DNA of 64,000 bases, taken from contig NZ_FMCU01000001.1 of assembly GCF_900091525.1 (NCBI RefSeq), positions 620,001-684,000 of the forward strand. Direction: 5' to 3'. The notes under the pieces were generated by a model. It did not search any database and was not told where the DNA came from. It was given only the letters and a program-made list of their open reading frames with translations. Both the position numbers and the translations under genes were made by a program. Shown piece by piece: positions 30,423-39,746 of this stretch (its first letter is position 1; the number at the start of each line of letters is the position of its first letter). This DNA is from Micromonospora matsumotoense. Its GTDB lineage: Bacteria > Actinomycetota > Actinomycetes > Mycobacteriales > Micromonosporaceae.

Positions 30423-31874
30423 TCATCGGCCGGCCACCTCGGCGGCGACCGTGTCCAGCGCCTCGTCGGCGCGGGCCAGCCGGTCGCGGATCGCGGCGAG
30501 GCGGTCGGAGACACCGGTGAACGCGACCCGCAGGGTGCCGACCTGGGCACGGACGGCGGCGGCTCCCGGCCCGTCCACCTGCACCCGGTCCAGCACCAGG
30601 TCGGGGCGGACGGCGGCGGCGATCAGGTCGGCGACGGCGTCGTCGGTCAGCCGGTCGGTGAGCCCCTCGGCGGCGGCCCGGACCCCGTCGGCGGTCCAAC
30701 TGTCCGGCGCACCGGCCCGGACCAGCCGGCCGACGACCGAGTGGGCGGCCCGGAACGGCACCCCGTGCCGGGTCAACGCGTCGGCCGCCGCGGTGGTGGT
30801 GGCCCCGGACGCGACGATCTCCTCGCGGCTGGGCGGGTTCAACGGCTCCAACTCGGCGAGGAAGCCGCCGACCAGGGCGAAGAACCGGTCCGCCCGGTCG
30901 TTGCTGTCCCAGAGCCGGACCTGCACGTCGGTGGTGGCGTTGTTGGAGTCCTCCCACCAGGCCGCCCCGACGTTGTTGAGCACCGACGCGGCGTCGGCGG
31001 CGCTCGCACCGGCCATCGACACCAGGTGCTCCAGCACGACCGGGTTGCGCTTCTGCGGCATGATGCTGCTGCCCTGGGTGAAGTCGCCGGGGGTGGCCAC
31101 CCACTGCCAGGTCAGCCAGTCCATCAGGGTGCGGGCCAACCGGGCGCCGGTGGCCAGGGCCTGGGCGTTGAGGGTGCCCACCCGGACCAGGTGATCGGCC
31201 CCGGCGACCGCCTCGTACGAGTTGGTGACCAGGCCGTCGAAGCCGAGCAGTTCGGCCACCCGGGCCGGGGCGATGGCCAGGTCGGTGCCGGCGAACGCGC
31301 AGGAGCCCAACGGCGAGACGTTGAGCTGGTCGATCAGGTCGGCGTACGCGGCAGCCTCACCGGCCAGCGCCTCGGCGTAACCGGCCAGGGCGTGCCCGAT
31401 GGTGGTGGGCTGGGCCGGTCGGCGGTGGGTGTAGCCGGTGATCACCACGTCGGCGTACCGGTCGGCGGCGTCCAGCGCGGTCCGGCCGGTGGTCAGCACC
31501 CGGTCCAGCACATCGAGCAGTTGGCCGCGCAGGAGCATCCGGAACACCCCGGCGTCCAGGTCGTTGCGGCTGCGGGCCATCTGCACGTCCAGTTCGGACG
31601 GGGGCACGCCGCACGCCTCGGCGAGCTTCTTCTCCAGCAGGTAGTAGGTGTCCTCGAAGCTGCCGTCGAACGCCGGGGCGGGGGTGGTGTCGGCGCGCAG
31701 GGCGGCCAGCCCGCGCAGCAGCCGGGCACCCCGCTCGGCGGGGACGAGCCCTTGCTCGGTCAGCATCACCACGTGTGCCTGGCTGGCGCGCACCATCGCC
31801 GGGTAGAGCTGGCCGACGTGGTGGTCGTAGGTCGGGGCCAGGTGGTGCCGCTGGTAGGTGGTCAGCTCGCTCAT
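30423..31874 (-). CDS. Argininosuccinate-lyase-like enzyme
   Basis: 483-residue member of the aspartase/fumarase superfamily, closest in pattern to ArgH. Motifs: MARSRNDLDAGVFRMLLRG, the general-acid region GYTHRRPAQPTTIG, and the signature loop TQGSSIMPQKRNPVVLEH. These enzymes eliminate fumarate from N-succinyl compounds. No arginine-biosynthesis gene lies near; instead it sits in a transporter/hydrolase cluster, 9 bp after the amidohydrolase gene. The N-terminal substrate-binding segment differs from housekeeping ArgH. It may therefore cleave another N-succinyl-amine (EDDS lyases are a known example of such drift). AAGGA precedes the ATG. Confidence 0.82.
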   Translation of the reverse strand: MSELTTYQRHHLAPTYDHHVGQLYPAMVRASQAHVVMLTEQGLVPAERGARLLRGLAALRADTTPAPAFDGSFEDTYYLLEKKLAEACGVPPSELDVQMARSRNDLDAGVFRMLLRGQLLDVLDRVLTTGRTALDAADRYADVVITGYTHRRPAQPTTIGHALAGYAEALAGEAAAYADLIDQLNVSPLGSCAFAGTDLAIAPARVAELLGFDGLVTNSYEAVAGADHLVRVGTLNAQALATGARLARTLMDWLTWQWVATPGDFTQGSSIMPQKRNPVVLEHLVSMAGASAADAASVLNNVGAAWWEDSNNATTDVQVRLWDSNDRADRFFALVGGFLAELEPLNPPSREEIVASGATTTAAADALTRHGVPFRAAHSVVGRLVRAGAPDSWTADGVRAAAEGLTDRLTDDAVADLIAAAVRPDLVLDRVQVDGPGAAAVRAQVGTLRVAFTGVSDRLAAIRDRLARADEALDTVAAEVAGR

Positions 31875-31883
31875 GGCGGTTCC

Positions 31884-32894
31884 TTACTTCCTTCCGGGCC
31901 GGGACGCGGCGCGTGGGCCGGGTCCCGGGTTCTCGGCTGGTCGGTCGGTCAGGCCCAGCAGCCGTTCGGCGTTACCGGCGAAGATCGCGCGGAGGTGGTC
32001 GTCGGGCATCCCCAGCTCGCGGCAGACCCGCAGCTGGTCGTCGAGGTAGCGGGTGACGTAGCCGCGCGGGAACCACGACGAGTCGCTGCCGTACACGATG
32101 CGCTGCGGGCCGATCGTCTCGTAGCAACGGCGGAACAGGTCCTCCAGCGTCAGCTTGTACGGCATCCAGCGCACCCACTGGTTGGAGCCGGAGGTGTCGA
32201 CGTGGATGTTGGGGCAGCCCCAGGCGGCGAAGAGCAGATCCTGCACGTGCTGGACGCCGAAGTGCGGCACCACCACGTGCAGCTCGGGGAAGCGGCGGGC
32301 CATCCGGGCCAGCTCGTCGGGGTTGCCGTACCGGCCGAAGGAGAGGCCACCGGCGCTGCCGTAGTGGCCGATGTGGATCAGCACCGGCACGCCGAGGCGC
32401 TGGGCGGTGGACCAGAGCGGGTCCAGGTCGGTGTGGTCCAGCGGGCCGCGCAGCAGCGGGGCGAACAGCTTCAACCCGCGCAGGCCCCGTTCGGTCACCG
32501 CGCGTTCCAGCTCGTCGGCGGCCCCCGGCGAGTACGGGTCGTGGTGGGCGAAGCCGAGCAGCAGGTCCGGGTGGCGGTCGACCACGTCGGCGACGGTGTC
32601 GTTGCCGCCGCCGGTGACGAAGACGGCCCGCCGCACCTGCACCGCGCGCAGCTCGTCGGCCCACCGGTCGGCCTCGTCCTGCCAGCGCGGGGCGGGCGGC
32701 TCGGGGTCGGGGAAGCTCCACGCCTGCCGCCACGCCCGCGCGTACGGGGCGGAGCCGGCGGCCCGGACGGCCCGTTCGTGCTCCCCGCCCGGGTGCATCC
32801 CGGCGGCGTCCTCGCAGGCGTGGATCGTCTCGTCGGTGCCGATCCGGAAGTGCAGGTGGAAGTCGACGATGTCGAGTCCCCGGTCCACGCTCAT
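31884..32894 (-). CDS. Metal-dependent amidohydrolase (PF04909-like)
   Basis: 336-residue TIM-barrel hydrolase or decarboxylase. Metal-ligand motifs: FHLHFRIG (HxH) at the N-terminus, IHIGHYGS, VVPHFGVQH and the late Asp in YGSDSSWFPRGY. Members hydrolyse amides or lactones or decarboxylate aromatic acids. The ATG overlaps the creatininase-family stop (ATGA) and GGGGGAG lies upstream, showing tight coupling. The substrate is unknown; position suggests a step after the creatininase-like enzyme. Confidence 0.85.
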   Translation of the reverse strand: MSVDRGLDIVDFHLHFRIGTDETIHACEDAAGMHPGGEHERAVRAAGSAPYARAWRQAWSFPDPEPPAPRWQDEADRWADELRAVQVRRAVFVTGGGNDTVADVVDRHPDLLLGFAHHDPYSPGAADELERAVTERGLRGLKLFAPLLRGPLDHTDLDPLWSTAQRLGVPVLIHIGHYGSAGGLSFGRYGNPDELARMARRFPELHVVVPHFGVQHVQDLLFAAWGCPNIHVDTSGSNQWVRWMPYKLTLEDLFRRCYETIGPQRIVYGSDSSWFPRGYVTRYLDDQLRVCRELGMPDDHLRAIFAGNAERLLGLTDRPAENPGPGPRAASRPGRK

Positions 32895-33913
32895 CGCACT
32901 CCCCCGGTCGATCCGTCCGCCGCCGCAGCACCGGTCGGCGCCGGGCCGTCCGCCGTCGGCGCCGGGCCGTCCGCCGTCGCGCCCGGGAGCGGGTCGGTGG
33001 TGGGTGGGGCCGGCGGTGGGGCGGCCACCCAGGCGGCGACGATCTCCCGCAGCCGCGCGCCGGCCGTGGCGCGGACCTGACGGCCGGCCGCCTCGGAGGC
33101 CAGCGAGATGTGCCCGGACCAGCCCTGCCAGGGATCGGGACGGGACTCGACCAGCACGTACGGGTGGCCGACCGGCAGCTTCGGCTTCGGCGGCAGGTCG
33201 GCCACGGCGTCGAGGCGGACCGCGCCGGGATCGAACCCGAGCACCCCGGAGGTCTCGTACGCGCCGCCGTGCCCACGGGCGGTCAGCGGCCCGTACAGGT
33301 CGGTGGTCTCCGCCGGGGTGACCAGTTGGAACCAGTTGACCAGCAGCAGGCTGGCGGTGCGCCGGCCGGAGACCCATTCCATCGCGGCCCGCACGGTGGA
33401 CATGTTGGCGTCGTGGCCGTTGACGATCAGCAGCCGGGGGAAGCCGGCGGCGACGATCCCCTCGATCACGTCGGCGAGGTAGCCGACGGCGATCTCCGGC
33501 CGGATCGACACCGTCCCCGGCCAGGGTCGGGTCTGCCCCGGGCAGGCCGCGTACGGCACCGCCGGGAAGAGCACCCCGCGCGGCCCGGGGAAGCCGGTGG
33601 CCGCCTCCCCGGAGGCGCCGGCGGCCGACGCGGCAGCGCCACCGGCCCCGGCGGCCGGATCGGATGTGCCGCCGGCCCCGGCGGTCGGGCCGGATGTGCC
33701 GCCGGCCCCGGCGGTCGGGCCGGACCCGCCGCCGGCCTCGGCGGCGAAGCCTTCGGCGAGGATCAGGTCGGTGCCCAGCGGCAGGTGCGGGCCGTGCCAC
33801 TCGACGGCGCCGACGGGCAGCACCGCGTAGTCCGCCGCCGCCGCGACGGCGGCCAGCTCACCGCCGGGGATCCGGGTGGCGGGCAGCAGCCCACCACCGG
33901 CCGGCCAGGTCAC
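32891..33913 (-). CDS. Creatininase-family amidohydrolase with repeat insert
   Basis: 340-residue creatininase-fold hydrolase. Metal-site motifs: VLPVGAVEWHGPHLPLGTD, PWPGTVSIRPE, LLIVNGHDANMSTVRAA and RGHGGAYETSGVLG, all as in creatinine amidohydrolases and related enzymes. Between TDLILAEGFAAEA and FPGPRGVLFPAVPY is an insert of about 45 residues made of ten-residue repeats rich in Gly/Ala/Thr. The C-terminus has a second short Ala/Pro repeat tail. GTG at 33913 overlaps the permease stop. Reactions in the family include opening of cyclic amides and other ring cleavages; not necessarily creatinine. Confidence 0.85.
   Translation of the reverse strand: MTWPAGGGLLPATRIPGGELAAVAAAADYAVLPVGAVEWHGPHLPLGTDLILAEGFAAEAGGGSGPTAGAGGTSGPTAGAGGTSDPAAGAGGAAASAAGASGEAATGFPGPRGVLFPAVPYAACPGQTRPWPGTVSIRPEIAVGYLADVIEGIVAAGFPRLLIVNGHDANMSTVRAAMEWVSGRRTASLLLVNWFQLVTPAETTDLYGPLTARGHGGAYETSGVLGFDPGAVRLDAVADLPPKPKLPVGHPYVLVESRPDPWQGWSGHISLASEAAGRQVRATAGARLREIVAAWVAAPPPAPPTTDPLPGATADGPAPTADGPAPTGAAAADGSTGGVR
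33631..33750. repeat. 30-bp tandem repeat in the creatininase-family gene
   Basis: Two identical 30-bp units (33661-33690 and 33691-33720) flanked by diverged ones on each side. The coding strand gives decapeptides of the type GPTAGAGGTS. The unit length keeps the frame, as in the E1 insert. Confidence 0.85.
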
Positions 33914-35691
33914 GCCGTCCACTTCACTGCCTCCCGGGCGGCCCGGCCGCCGTTCTGCAAGCGGCCGGAGAACACCATCACGATGAAGATCAACACCACC
34001 TGGAGCATGCCGTACGCGGCGGCGGTACCGACCTCGAACGAGTACATCCGGTTGTTGATCTCGACCGAGATGGGTGCCGTCTCCGAGGTGTAGATCAGCA
34101 CCGAGGCGACGAACTCGCCGACCCCGTTGACGAAGGCGAGCAGCGCGCCGGCCAGCACACCGGGCAGCATCAGCCGCAGGGTGACCGTGCCGAACGCCCG
34201 CCACCAGGGGGCCCCGAGGTTGCGGGCGGCCTCCTCCAGCGAGGGGTCGAGCTGGGCCAGCGTCGCCGAGCTGGACCGGAACACCAGCGGCAGGAACCGC
34301 ACGAAGTACGCCAGCGGCATGATCCAGAAGGTGCCGATCAGCACCTGGCCGAAGCTGAACGCGTTGCCGGTGCTGAACGCCGAGATCAGGTTGATCGCCA
34401 CCACCGTGCCGGGCAGCGCCCAGGCCAGCATGACCGCCACGTCGAGCAGCCCGCGCCCCCGGAAGTCGAGCCGGCGCACCGCGTACGCGATCAGCACGCC
34501 GACCACCACGCAGCCCACCGTGGCGAGCACGCTCATCCGCAACGAGTTGAGGATCGGCCGGTACGCGCCCGGGTCGGAGAAGATCGTGACGAAGTTCTGC
34601 ATGGTGTACTCCGACGGGATCACCTCGGTGGTCCACGAACCGTCCCGGGAGAAGGCGACCAGCGCGATGGTCGCCACCGGGGCGAGCAGCACCAGGGTGG
34701 CCAGCACCGAGGCGGTCAGCGCCAGCCACTTGCCCAACGGGTTGGTGATCTCGCGGCGGTGCGAGGCGACGCCCTTGGACTGGGAGCGGTAGCTGCGCCG
34801 CCCCTCGTACCAGCGCATGCCGAGCAGGAACAGCACCGAGGCCACCGCGAGCACCGAGGCGTAGGTGGAGGCCATCGGCAGGTCGCCGTTGGTGCGGTTG
34901 ATGTAGATCTGCATGGTCATCGTCCGGTCCACCCCGAACAGCAACGGCGCGGTGTACGACGCCAGCGACGTCATGAAGACCAGCAGCGACGCGGAGACCA
35001 GGGCCGGGGTGAGCATCGGCAGCAGCACGGTGCGCCAGACCCGGACCCGGCTGGCACCCAGGTTGTAGGCCGCCTCCTCCACCGACGGGTCCATCCCGGT
35101 CAGGGCGGCGGACGCGGCGAGGTAGAAGAACGGGTACATGGTGAAGGTGTGCACCACCAGCACCCCGCCGATGCCGGTGAACGGGAGCACCGGGTCCTCG
35201 GTGCCGAGCAGGTGTTGCAGGCCGCGCGGCAGGATGCCGGTCTCGCTGTAGAGCAGCTGGAACGAGATCGCCCCGATCAGCGGCGGCAGCGCCGCCGGCA
35301 CCAGGATGATCGCCTCGATCAGCCGCCGGCCGGGGAAGGAGAAGCGCTTGAGTAGGAAGGCCATCGCCACCCCGACGATCCCGCAGAGCAGCACGCTGGC
35401 CGCCGAGATCATCAGTGAGGTGAGCAGCGCCGACCGGGCCACCCCGGTGCCGGTGACGAACTCGGAGTAGTTGGCCACCCCGTCCACCCCGACGCTCTCG
35501 GCGAAGGTGGCGAACATCGGCTGCACCACGTAGCCGAAGAGGATCAGCACCAGCGGGAAGACCAGCAGGTACGGGAACCAGGGCGAGTTGGCGTTGAGGC
35601 CGCGCCGGGGCCGGCCGGCCTTCGGTGGGGCGGGGTCCGTGGTGACCGGCGGCACGGTGGCCGGGCTCGGCGTGGCGGGAATGGTGCTCAC
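33910..35691 (-). CDS. ABC transporter double permease (Fe3+/2-AEP/spermidine type)
   Basis: 593-residue fusion of two BPD-type permease domains, each with about six helices and its own EAA loop: EEAAYNLGASRVRVWRTVLL in the first half and EEAARNLGAPWWRAFGTVTL in the second. Fused permeases are typical of Fbp/PhnU-like importers. The N-terminus is a Pro/Thr-rich cytoplasmic tail. With the ATPase upstream and the binding protein it forms a complete importer. Start ATG at 35691; its stop overlaps the creatininase GTG. A 115-bp gap to the ATPase gene holds a duplicated repeat. Confidence 0.92.
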   Translation of the reverse strand: MSTIPATPSPATVPPVTTDPAPPKAGRPRRGLNANSPWFPYLLVFPLVLILFGYVVQPMFATFAESVGVDGVANYSEFVTGTGVARSALLTSLMISAASVLLCGIVGVAMAFLLKRFSFPGRRLIEAIILVPAALPPLIGAISFQLLYSETGILPRGLQHLLGTEDPVLPFTGIGGVLVVHTFTMYPFFYLAASAALTGMDPSVEEAAYNLGASRVRVWRTVLLPMLTPALVSASLLVFMTSLASYTAPLLFGVDRTMTMQIYINRTNGDLPMASTYASVLAVASVLFLLGMRWYEGRRSYRSQSKGVASHRREITNPLGKWLALTASVLATLVLLAPVATIALVAFSRDGSWTTEVIPSEYTMQNFVTIFSDPGAYRPILNSLRMSVLATVGCVVVGVLIAYAVRRLDFRGRGLLDVAVMLAWALPGTVVAINLISAFSTGNAFSFGQVLIGTFWIMPLAYFVRFLPLVFRSSSATLAQLDPSLEEAARNLGAPWWRAFGTVTLRLMLPGVLAGALLAFVNGVGEFVASVLIYTSETAPISVEINNRMYSFEVGTAAAYGMLQVVLIFIVMVFSGRLQNGGRAAREAVKWTA

Positions 35692-35703
35692 AGTGTCACC
35701 TCG

Positions 35704-35750
35704 GTTCGCGACTGCGGGGCTCGCAAAACCGGCTCACTCCTCGCGCTCAC
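35704..35750 (-). repeat. 47-bp direct repeat, copy 2 of 2 in transcription order
   Basis: Identical over 47 bp to 35764-35810, offset 60 bp. On the minus strand it starts GTGAGCGCGAGGAGTGAGCC and ends GCAGTCGCGAAC. It lies just before the permease start. Confidence 0.9.
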
Positions 35751-35763
35751 CCGCGTCTCCTTC

Positions 35764-35806
35764 GTTCGCGACTGCGGGGCTCGCAAAACCGGCTCACTCC
35801 TCGCGC

Positions 35807-35810
<4 letters not shown>
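35764..35810 (-). repeat. 47-bp direct repeat, copy 1 of 2, overlapping the ATPase stop codon
   Basis: The first four bases (minus strand GTGA) contain the TGA stop of the ABC ATPase, so the repeat provides the end of the gene. Each copy has an internal GGAGTGAGC and an AT-poor body with a single TTTT. Possibly an interspersed intergenic element; see findings. Confidence 0.9.
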
Positions 35811-36880
<1,070 letters not shown>

Positions 36881-37035
36881 GATGTCCTCTCCTTCATGCG
36901 GTACCGGCCTGGCCGGGCGGGCGGGGGTGCGGGGACCGGGCCGGTGGGCACGGGGTACGGATCACGGGACGCCGTCGGGCCGTCGCCGCAGCGATGGGAG
37001 CGAGTTCCGGTCGGGCCGTCGCGTCGCGGGCGGGC

Positions 37036-37066
37036 GGTGCCGGGGGCGGGACGTGCCCCCGGCACC
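37036..37066 (-). terminator. Hairpin between the binding-protein and ATPase genes
   Basis: 12-bp perfect stem GGTGCCGGGGGC / GCCCCCGGCACC with a 7-base loop, eight bases after the binding-protein stop on the minus strand. Such intra-operon hairpins usually let the binding protein be made in excess over the membrane parts. Confidence 0.68.
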
Positions 37067-37073
37067 CGTGCGG

Positions 37074-38117
37074 TCAGCCCTTGTTCTTGATCTGGCTGTT
37101 CCAGTTGTTGATCCACTCGGTCTCGTTCTTGCCGATGATGTCCCAGTTGACGTCGAGCGGCTTGAGGTTGAGCTGGGCCAGCCACTCCGGCTGCTGGGCG
37201 ATCTCGACGGCCGGGATCTGGAAGTAGTCCTTGGCCAGGTCGGCGCGGAGCGTGTCGTCGAAGAGGAACTCGATGAACTTCTGCGCGCCGGCGCTGTTGC
37301 CGCCCTTGACCGCAGCCAGCCCGTCGACCAGCACCGGGGCGCCGGAGGCCGGCATCACGTAGCCGAACGGCATGTTGGACTGGTTGGCCTGGAGCAGGAT
37401 GTCCTGGAGGTTCCAGGCGCTGAGGGTGCCCTGCTGGCGCGAGAGCTTGAGATAGAGGTCGGCCGGGTTGGCCGCGTACGCGCCGGTGTTGGCGTCCAGC
37501 TTCTTGAGCCAGTCGTAACCCGGCTGCGGGTTGCTGCCGTCCGGCGACTGCCGCATGATCATCGCGGCGTAGATCGACCGCATGGTGCCCGAGGCGGCCA
37601 CGTCCCGGATGATGATCTTGTCTTTCCACTCCGGCTTCAGCAGGTCGTCCCAGTCCTTCGGGGCCTGCTCCGCGGTCAGCGCCTTGTTGTTGTACATGAT
37701 GACCTCGGGCAGCAGGATCTCACCGAACCAGCGCCCCTCGGCGTCCTTGTACTTGGCGTCCATCTTGCCGGCGAACGCGGGCTGCCAGGCGGTCAGCAGG
37801 TCCTCGCCGGCACCGGCGGACAGCCCCTGCTGGGTGCCGCCCCACCAGACGTCGGCCTGCGGGTTGGCCTTCTCGGCCCGGACCCGCTCCAGGATCTCCT
37901 GGGCGCCCAGGTTGAGGATCTCCACCTTCCCCTTGTACTCGGGGTACTTGGCGGTGAACTTGTCCACGACGAAGGTGGAGACCTTCTTGTCGCGGGCGGT
38001 GTAGATCGTCAGCTTCTCCGTCTCACCTGCGGCCGTGTCGTCCGAGCCGCCGCCGCAGGCGGTGCCGGCGGCGAGGACGGTGGCGAGCGCTCCGGCGAGT
38101 AGAAGTCGACGTCTCAT
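37074..38117 (-). CDS. Extracellular solute-binding lipoprotein
   Basis: 347 residues. Lipoprotein signal (RRRLLLAGALATVLAAGTAC) with the lipobox Cys near residue 21. The mature protein is a family 1 binding protein: LTIYTARDKKVSTFVVDKF, LNLGAQEILERVRAEKANPQ, DVWWGGTQQGLSAG, IMYNNKALTAEQAPKDWDDL, AASGTMRSIYAAMIM. The pattern fits the Fe(III)/2-aminoethylphosphonate/polyamine group; ferric-binding Tyr pairs are not evident, so iron is not a safe call. It lies 48 bp after the ROK regulator gene on the same strand. Confidence 0.9.
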   Translation of the reverse strand: MRRRLLLAGALATVLAAGTACGGGSDDTAAGETEKLTIYTARDKKVSTFVVDKFTAKYPEYKGKVEILNLGAQEILERVRAEKANPQADVWWGGTQQGLSAGAGEDLLTAWQPAFAGKMDAKYKDAEGRWFGEILLPEVIMYNNKALTAEQAPKDWDDLLKPEWKDKIIIRDVAASGTMRSIYAAMIMRQSPDGSNPQPGYDWLKKLDANTGAYAANPADLYLKLSRQQGTLSAWNLQDILLQANQSNMPFGYVMPASGAPVLVDGLAAVKGGNSAGAQKFIEFLFDDTLRADLAKDYFQIPAVEIAQQPEWLAQLNLKPLDVNWDIIGKNETEWINNWNSQIKNKG

Positions 38118-38165
38118 GGGGTACCTCCGAGGTGTTGGGGAGAGGAGCTCAGCGGTGCGGTCAGG

Positions 38166-39329
38166 TCAGGGGGCCGGCAACAGGGTGGGCAGTCCGGCGG
38201 CGGCGGCGGAGAGGGCGTAGCTGACCGCGCCGTGCAGCACGGCCCGGTCGCCGAGTACGGCCCGGCGTACCTCGGTGGTGCTGGGTACGGCGGCGGTGAC
38301 CAGGCCCTGGAGCCGGTCGACGGCGGCGTCGTCGAGGTCGGCGGCGGCGCCGCTGAGCAGCACCCGGCCGGGGTCGATGACGCAGACGCAGGAGACGATC
38401 AGCCGGGACCAGGCGTGCAGCACCTCGTCGAGGTAGCCGGCGGCGCGCGGGTCGGTGGCGGCCAGGGCGACCAGCGCGCGGACCGGCGAGTCGGGGCGAC
38501 GGCCCGGGGCCAGCGCGACCACCCGCTCGGCGATCGCGTTCTCCGACCAGCGGGCCTCGAACGGGCCGATCCCGTCGTGTCCCCGGCCGGCCGGGTCCAG
38601 CGGCAGGAAACCCACCTCCCCGGCCGCGCCCCGGGCACCCCGCCGGACCTGGCCGTCGAGCACCAGGCCCGCGCCGATGCCGTCGGCGACGTGCAGCAGC
38701 AGCAGGTCGGCGACGTCCATGCCGGCCCCGGCGGCGTGTTCGCCGGCCGCCATCAGGTTGACGTCGTTGTCCACCACCACGGGCACGCCCAGCGCCCGCT
38801 GGACCGACTCCCCTATCGGACGGCCCTCGATCAGGCCGACCGAGGGGGCCAGCCGGACCGCGCCGCCGGAGATGACGCCGGGCGCGGCGATGGCCACCCC
38901 GCGCAGCGCCGGCAGGCCGTCCCCGGCCAGCTCGGGCACCGACCGGCAGATGGTGTCGACGATGTCGCCGGTCAGCCGGACCGCGCGGTGGGCGACCACC
39001 GCACCGTCGCTGTCGGCGATCTCGCAGCTGATCCGGGACGGCTCCAGGGAGACGGCGGCGACCAGCTCGGCCCGGGGGTTGAACTCCAGCATCGCCCGTG
39101 GGCGGCCGGCCCGGGAGGCGCCCGGACCGCGTTCGATCAGGTATCCCTCGGCGATCAGGTCACGCACGAGCGGGGTGAGCGTCGCGGGGCTCAGGCCGGT
39201 GAGCTCGGTCAGCTCGGCCCGGGAGAGCAGCCGGACCTGGCGGGCGGTGGAGATCACGGATAACCGCTTGATCTCCTTCGACCGCTCCCGGCTCACCGGG
39301 CTCGTTGGTGGCGTCACCACGTCTGTCAC
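38166..39329 (-). CDS. ROK-family transcriptional repressor
   Basis: 387 residues. N-terminal winged helix (LSRAELTELTGLSPATLTPL, VRDLIAEGYLIERGPGASRA) followed by a ROK sugar-sensing domain (VAIAAPGVISGGAV, VVVDNDVNLMAAGE, LLLHVADGIGAGLVLDG, GARGAAGEVGFLPLDPAGRG). The kinase-type zinc cysteines are missing, as in the ROK kinase at the other end of the cluster. First gene of the cluster, so likely its local regulator, responding to a sugar or sugar derivative. A perfect AT-rich palindrome lies 161 bp upstream. Confidence 0.9.
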   Translation of the reverse strand: MTDVVTPPTSPVSRERSKEIKRLSVISTARQVRLLSRAELTELTGLSPATLTPLVRDLIAEGYLIERGPGASRAGRPRAMLEFNPRAELVAAVSLEPSRISCEIADSDGAVVAHRAVRLTGDIVDTICRSVPELAGDGLPALRGVAIAAPGVISGGAVRLAPSVGLIEGRPIGESVQRALGVPVVVDNDVNLMAAGEHAAGAGMDVADLLLLHVADGIGAGLVLDGQVRRGARGAAGEVGFLPLDPAGRGHDGIGPFEARWSENAIAERVVALAPGRRPDSPVRALVALAATDPRAAGYLDEVLHAWSRLIVSCVCVIDPGRVLLSGAAADLDDAAVDRLQGLVTAAVPSTTEVRRAVLGDRAVLHGAVSYALSAAAAGLPTLLPAP

Positions 39330-39489
39330 ACTTCCTTCCTACGGCGAACGAATTAAAGAGTCAAGTAACGAGTCCGTCTCGACCCGGCCACCGGCAGCCG
39401 TCGGAGCAGCGAAAACGTCCGCAAATGGGGGCAGTGGGCGGGTTCGGGTCACCGTCGCGTCGCAACGCAGGACATCCCGGACACCGCCC

Positions 39490-39518
39490 TATTTCTTTCT
39501 TCTGCAAAGAAAGAAATA
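39490..39518. promoter_or_regulatory. AT-rich 12-5-12 palindrome, candidate ROK operator
   Basis: Arms TATTTCTTTCTT and AAGAAAGAAATA are perfectly complementary, centre CTGCA. It stands out in a roughly 70 percent GC region, in the 417-bp divergent space between the ROK regulator (start 39329) and the PIG-L gene (start 39747). AT-rich palindromes are typical of ROK repressors such as NagC/Mlc. The rest of this 417-bp region holds only the promoter below; I see no gene in it. Confidence 0.65.
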
Positions 39519-39530
39519 CCTTCCAAAGCA

Positions 39531-39560
39531 TTGACGCACCACCACGCCGGTCCCTAGCGT
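39531..39560 (+). promoter_or_regulatory. Sigma-70-like promoter toward the PIG-L gene
   Basis: TTGACG, 18-bp spacer, TAGCGT. The -35 box starts 12 bp after the palindrome, so a bound repressor would hinder polymerase. Predicted leader about 180 nt. Confidence 0.55.
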
Positions 39561-39746
39561 CACCGAGCGAAGGCCTTCCAGTGTGTACGGAACCCGTACC
39601 GCTGCCGTATCCGGTGCACCGCGTCCGAGGACGCCCACCGTTCCCCGTTCCCACCGCCTCACCGTCCACTGACGACCCCGCGTCGGACGCCCCGCGTCCG
39701 ACGATGACGGTCGCTGCCCGGACGTCGTGGTTCCGGAAGGATCTGC

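Noticed and set aside
30423..31874. Arginine biosynthesis argH
   Set aside because: Motifs fit the superfamily, but no argG or other arg gene is near and all neighbours are transport and catabolic genes; a housekeeping ArgH is expected elsewhere.
37074..38117. Ferric iron-binding protein FbpA
   Set aside because: Fold and operon type agree, but the paired tyrosine iron ligands are not visible and the neighbours are hydrolases and a sugar sensor.
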